This document shows positions 60,022 through 64,000 of a stretch of 64,000 nucleotides of DNA, in pieces. Origin of the DNA: Acanthornis magna (Eukaryota; Chordata; Aves; Passeriformes; Acanthizidae); the NCBI GenBank assembly GCA_036785705.1, contig JAWUZG010000001.1, positions 8,618,001 to 8,682,000 on the forward strand, read 5' to 3'. Under the pieces are notes generated by a model. That model saw nothing but the letters and a program-made list of their open reading frames with translations, had not been told where the DNA came from and made no database searches. Numbering within the stretch: the stretch's first letter is position 1; every line of letters begins with the position of its first letter. A program made the position numbers and the translations under genes.

Positions 60022-63000
60022 CACAGAGTTTCAGAGGATTTTTGAGATGTGAGGGTGGTTATATCCCAAAGATTAACTGAAAGCATAGCTCAGGTTTGTG
60101 CATTCAAAGTGTGGGGCAATATCCCAGTAAAGTTTGAAGTTTTGCTGTATTTGTGTTATGTTTATATATTGGGTCCCTGAATATTAGACTGTTATGGACT
60201 GTATTTTCAAAATCAAATTTTAAAATACAGAACCAGAATTTCTGAATACTTTGTTTCAGACGTTTTATCCTGTTTCTCAGACTCAGCTGAAATCTGCAGT
60301 GGTGGCTCTAGGTGGCACATTCCAACTGTTTCACTAATCCAAAATGAGGATGTCACCTCTGGGCCAGCACTTCATTGATGAGCGAGAGAGACACAGTGAA
60401 TTTACATTGGATATACATGGGTGAGCTCATTCCAGAACCTGGAATGGACACAGAGTATCGCATTTGGAGAAAAAAATCAAGAAGTTAATGAGAAGAGACT
60501 GATCTTCCTATGTAAAGAGTTGGTCCTTTCAAGGACATGTGAGCAGAAAGCCACAAGACATTTCTTCTGCTGCAACTTCAGTTTTTTTGTTTCCTTATGT
60601 GTAGGAGAGCATTGCATTTGCAGTTTTCAGAACAGCTATTAAAATAGAGGAGAGTTTTATAAGAAAATAAAGTGAAAATAGACAGTAATTTCATAACAGG
60701 TGTGCAGTATGTGCATCATTTCCTACCTTACCTTTGTTTCAGGCCAAGGTTTGTGTGTCAAACTGCACTGTAGGATGATTTTTTATGACCACTTTTGAAC
60801 TCTTAACTGAAGGCATTTGTGCCCAGTATTTTTTTATTGTAGCAAAGTATTGTAAAACCAATTATAAAAATGAAGTATCAGAAGGGAAATTCCATTTTTC
60901 ATTTTACCATTAATTATCTTATGATAAACTAGTTTAAAAGCTGGGTTTAATTTTATCTGGTTTTGTATATTGCTAAGAAATCTGAAGTCTGGATTATTCT
61001 TGATTACACCACATAAATTGGTGTAATTTTGTTGCACATTTTGTTGCATGGAGGTGTAGTGATTTCCCTTCATGCTGTGAACCAAACATAGAAGATCATA
61101 TTGCAACTGGTGTAGGAAATTTATACGATGAGTAGTCATTATGTTTCTGAAGGAATGGATGTTAAGGGGAAAAAGTACTTGTGATATGAAAAAGCCCAGA
61201 TATCGAGGAAGGACACTGGGCTCCTCTAAACACAATTGAGGAAATGTTTGTATTTCAGGCATAAGGTGGTATTTTATTGGTCACCTTTCAAGGCTAAAAG
61301 ACTTCTAATACTTTAGCGACACTCCTCTGGACTCTGGGGTTTAGATGTTTTAGATGTGTCATTTAAAGTAACTTACTTACATTTGATATTGCGTTGCTAA
61401 GAACACATTTACATTAGTTGTATTGTCTGTATTTTATGTGAACTATCACCTGCACTGGGACTTCTGTTGTCAGCTTCATGCCTTTTTTTGCTTTCTGGTA
61501 TTTTTGCAGTGTGTTTTGGTTGTAGTTTTATGCTGTGTACTTTGCATGGTTTCTATTCTCTAATTACTGCTCTTATTTAACTTTAAAAGTTACAAACAGG
61601 GCCAATATAAAATAGTTAAGAATCTTAATCTCAGGTTTAGTGAAACATCAGCTTATGATTAATTACATTTTTGCCTGCTATTCATGCTTGTCTGATAAAA
61701 CAATATGAAGTAAAATCATTCTGTAAGACTGTGTGGAATGCAGCTAAAAACTCTAGAACATGAAATGGAAAGAAGGATGAAATTAAAAAGATTCTCCTTT
61801 CTTCTAAGTAGATCGTAATTCCCAATCAGAAGAGAAACAGTGCACTTGATAGTAGCCAATCTGTAGAAATAATTTAATAAATAAGTATAATATGTTGTTA
61901 TTTTTATAGGATTAGCCATGCTGTATTTATTTTACGACTATATTGTACAAAATGTCAGCAAAAATATTATCATTTCAAAAGATAAAATAGCCATGTATAA
62001 GCATTTCATAAGAAAGCAAAGTTGTGCACTTGAAAAGTACCTCTTCATATATGGGATATGTTTTTATGCCAAAACAGCTCTTTAGAAGTTTGTTACAACT
62101 AACATAATAATGGGTAGCTCATTCAAAACCTTTTAACAGAAATGTAGGATTCTCAATAATGATCTTTTACAAACCTCTTAAGTTCTTCATCAAAGTATCT
62201 TGTTAAATAAGCTGCAGAATCAAAAAGTCCATGGAGAATGAAAAGTTAATTTTAAATCTGTTAATTAAAGCAAAGTAAAAAGTGTGTTGCCAGTGGGAAA
62301 ACCTATGCCTCCTTCACATCTGTACCATCCTGCAGGTTAAGGAAAATAGAGAAATTACATATTCCCTCTAAGGTCTTTTCATGCCAGTGTTCTGTAGTGC
62401 CATATGAGATAAACATGAATCCAGTCATTAGTTTTCTTTGACAGCATAAAATAACTTTACTATAAAGAAAAAAAAATCACAGGATTCCAATAAAGCTGCT
62501 TATATTAGCTCTGTAATCCCTAATCAACAAAACAGAATCATTATGACACAGCACAGGGGAGATGGCTTCACAGGGTGAGATTTCAGGTTCATCTGCATCC
62601 TGTTCCTTGTCGTGAGCATCACGTACCCTCCCCGTGCCTCGGAATGCATGCAGCTGTACAATTGTGTACAGCCTGTTGTGGTGGTAACATCCCTTCTGTT
62701 AGTGCCAATTAACAAGGATGAGTTCCTTCAGGGCTCCTGGGGGCCTTTGGAAAGGCGGACTGCTGAATATCCTACGTTTCTTTGTTCAATAAACATTACT
62801 ACTGTTACTTTTATGTAACATTTCACTTTTTATTACAGCACTACATCTGTTAGCAGAAGGCAAATAGACATCGTTTTTCATAAGGAGCCAGATCGTTCTT
62901 TAAAATATAAAAAACTTAATTTCCTGTTTTTGATTCCAAGTGACTGACTTACTGTAACCAAAATACAGTATATCCCTTGGCATCATTTTTACAACATTTT

Positions 63001-63360
63001 CTTAAATACCCCTGTTTGCAGGCCAGCTGAGGACAGGAAAGCAGAGGTGAAATTGAACATTCAGGATGGACTTCAGGGCACATGGCATAGTTATTTAGTT
63101 AGTGGTGAGAACTGCTACATGTTTGGGAGTTGTGTTAGACACTCTCAAGTATTGAAGGGAATAGGATTGTTCCCTCCTAAATGTGAATTTTATTCTAAAT
63201 TCAAAAGCACAAAACAAATCTCAAGCAAAGTCTGGTGCTGCTGATGCATTTAAACTTCACTTGCAGAAAGGCAGCACTCTCCTGGGCATTTCTAGTTGAC
63301 TAGCAGTGGCCACTTCTTTTGTTGATAAACTCCACTATCACAGGACTATCTAGTAATTAG
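60022..63360. other. AT-rich spacer
   Basis: The 142-codon minus-strand frame at 60834-61262 is the longest unexplained one in this part; it has no recognisable domain, is rich in N, I, L and F as expected of AT-rich DNA, and is near the length chance allows in 64 kb. A short string at 61285-61335 ('cactcctctggactctgg') faintly recalls CR1. No RNA gene is recognised. Confidence 0.55.
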
Positions 63361-63560
63361 CCTGGAAAGGATCTGTGGAGATCATTTGGTCCAACATTCC
63401 ACTCACAGCTGGAACAACTGTAAAGTTATAACCACCTTGGATGGTAGATGATGCTGCTCAAGACTTTGTCAATCTGTCTTTGAGAATCTACAATGATATG
63501 CAGTCTTTCTGGGACACCTGTTCCAGTGCTTGATTACTTCTGTTATAATTTTTTTCCCCT
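63361..63560 (-). mobile_element. CR1 LINE 3' end, diverged
   Basis: The plus strand reads 'ggatctgtggagatcatttggtccaacattcc', 'gtcaatctgtctttgagaatctac' and 'ctgggacacctgttccagtgcttgattac'. These match the complement of the CR1 3' end ('gacctctggagatcatctggtccaacccc', 'gaatatctccaagg', 'ctgggcaacctgttccagtgcttgaccacc') in order. The tail ATTCTATG block itself is missing or eroded. The copy is 5'-truncated, minus orientation, older than the 11.6-kb copy. Confidence 0.85.
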
Positions 63561-64000
63561 CTTAATATTTTAATTGATAGTGTTTGCTACTTTTTATTTC
63601 TGTATATTTGACATAATTAGGGGAGAGTTTAGGCTGCAAAAATTAATTCCCTGCGCATTCTTGGGTGTCTCTTAATAAAAGCACTGTATTAGTAGATCCA
63701 GTTTCAGTTGGGAGCAGTGGACATTTTGTTAAGTGAAGGAAGAGTGGGCAGAGACTGACAGCTGTAAGTCTGCTTGAGATTGGTCACCAATCCTTGAACA
63801 ACACTGAGAAGGTTTTAAACTCTGGGGCTGGAAATCCCTGAGATACAAGTATGCAAGATAAGTGTCATACATCTTCCAGAATCTACAATAATTCCTCCCT
63901 GGATGGATGGAGGTGTGCTATCCACATTATTGGATGCTGGTGCTTCTGTGTCTGTCTCATCCAGTTAGCTGCCTTTGAGGAGAGGCAGCTTGAGGAGGAC
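63561..64000. other. Spacer to the window end
   Basis: I see no gene or RNA here. The first part (63561-63700, with 'tcttgggtgtctcttaa') could be a further eroded stretch of the CR1, but the match is too weak to extend the call. Confidence 0.5.

Noticed and set aside
59800..60086. Minus-strand frames rich in FYSIL repeats
   Set aside because: They are translations of the GAATA/GAATG microsatellite.
60834..61262. 142-codon minus-strand frame
   Set aside because: No recognisable domain, AT-driven amino acid composition, and a length that is expected about once by chance in this amount of AT-rich sequence.
61280..61340. Possible CR1 fragment ('cactcctctggactctgg')
   Set aside because: About 18 bases of resemblance with no second block.

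Overview
This window looks like an AT-rich, gene-poor piece of a bird nuclear chromosome. Three things point to a bird: 5'-truncated CR1 LINEs ending in the typical ATTCTRTGATTCT-type 3' tail, an ERVL-type LTR ending in the avian GGGGTTAAACCACGACA motif, and the near absence of Alu/B1/L1-like or SINE-dense sequence. I recognise no protein-coding exon, tRNA, rRNA, snRNA or known miRNA on either strand. The open reading frames are short, without recognisable domains, and about as long as chance predicts at this base composition. The longer ones sit in repeats, in purine tracts or in small GC-rich islands. The stretch is therefore either a gene desert or a very long intron; nothing in it decides which.

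Layout: 0-6.4 kb is AT-rich spacer with a very old CR1-like scrap near 0.2-0.4 kb and a compact candidate regulatory patch at 3.68-3.83 kb (a perfect hairpin, a bZIP-like site and an RFX-like palindrome). 6.5-7.0 kb is a small GC-rich island. 11.61-12.26 kb is a fairly well preserved CR1 3' end on the minus strand. 15.06-15.33 kb is a GAAA-type purine tract. 16.31-16.53 kb is an ancient CR1 3' end. 28.2-29.9 kb is the most layered locus: a CR1 with a ruined reverse transcriptase, split by a 536-bp solo ERVL-type LTR. 38.20-38.36 kb is another CR1 end. 39.81-39.90 kb holds a MIR-like scrap with a tight palindrome. 41.76-43.07 kb is a heavily decayed CR1/L3-clade LINE that still shows the order of its ORF2. 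45.68-45.79 kb is a small inverted-repeat element resembling a repeat common in turtles and crocodilians. 49-52 kb has minisatellite-like duplications and a polypyrimidine tract. 59.92-60.02 kb is a composite GAATG/GAATA microsatellite. 63.36-63.56 kb is a last CR1 end.

No genes act together here. What the window records is several age layers of retrotransposition: old amniote CR1/L3/MIR-like copies, then avian CR1, then an ERVL insertion reduced to a solo LTR. Between them are a few short spots that look more constrained than spacer and may be regulatory. Repeat family names rest on my recognition of consensus-like strings, not on a database search.
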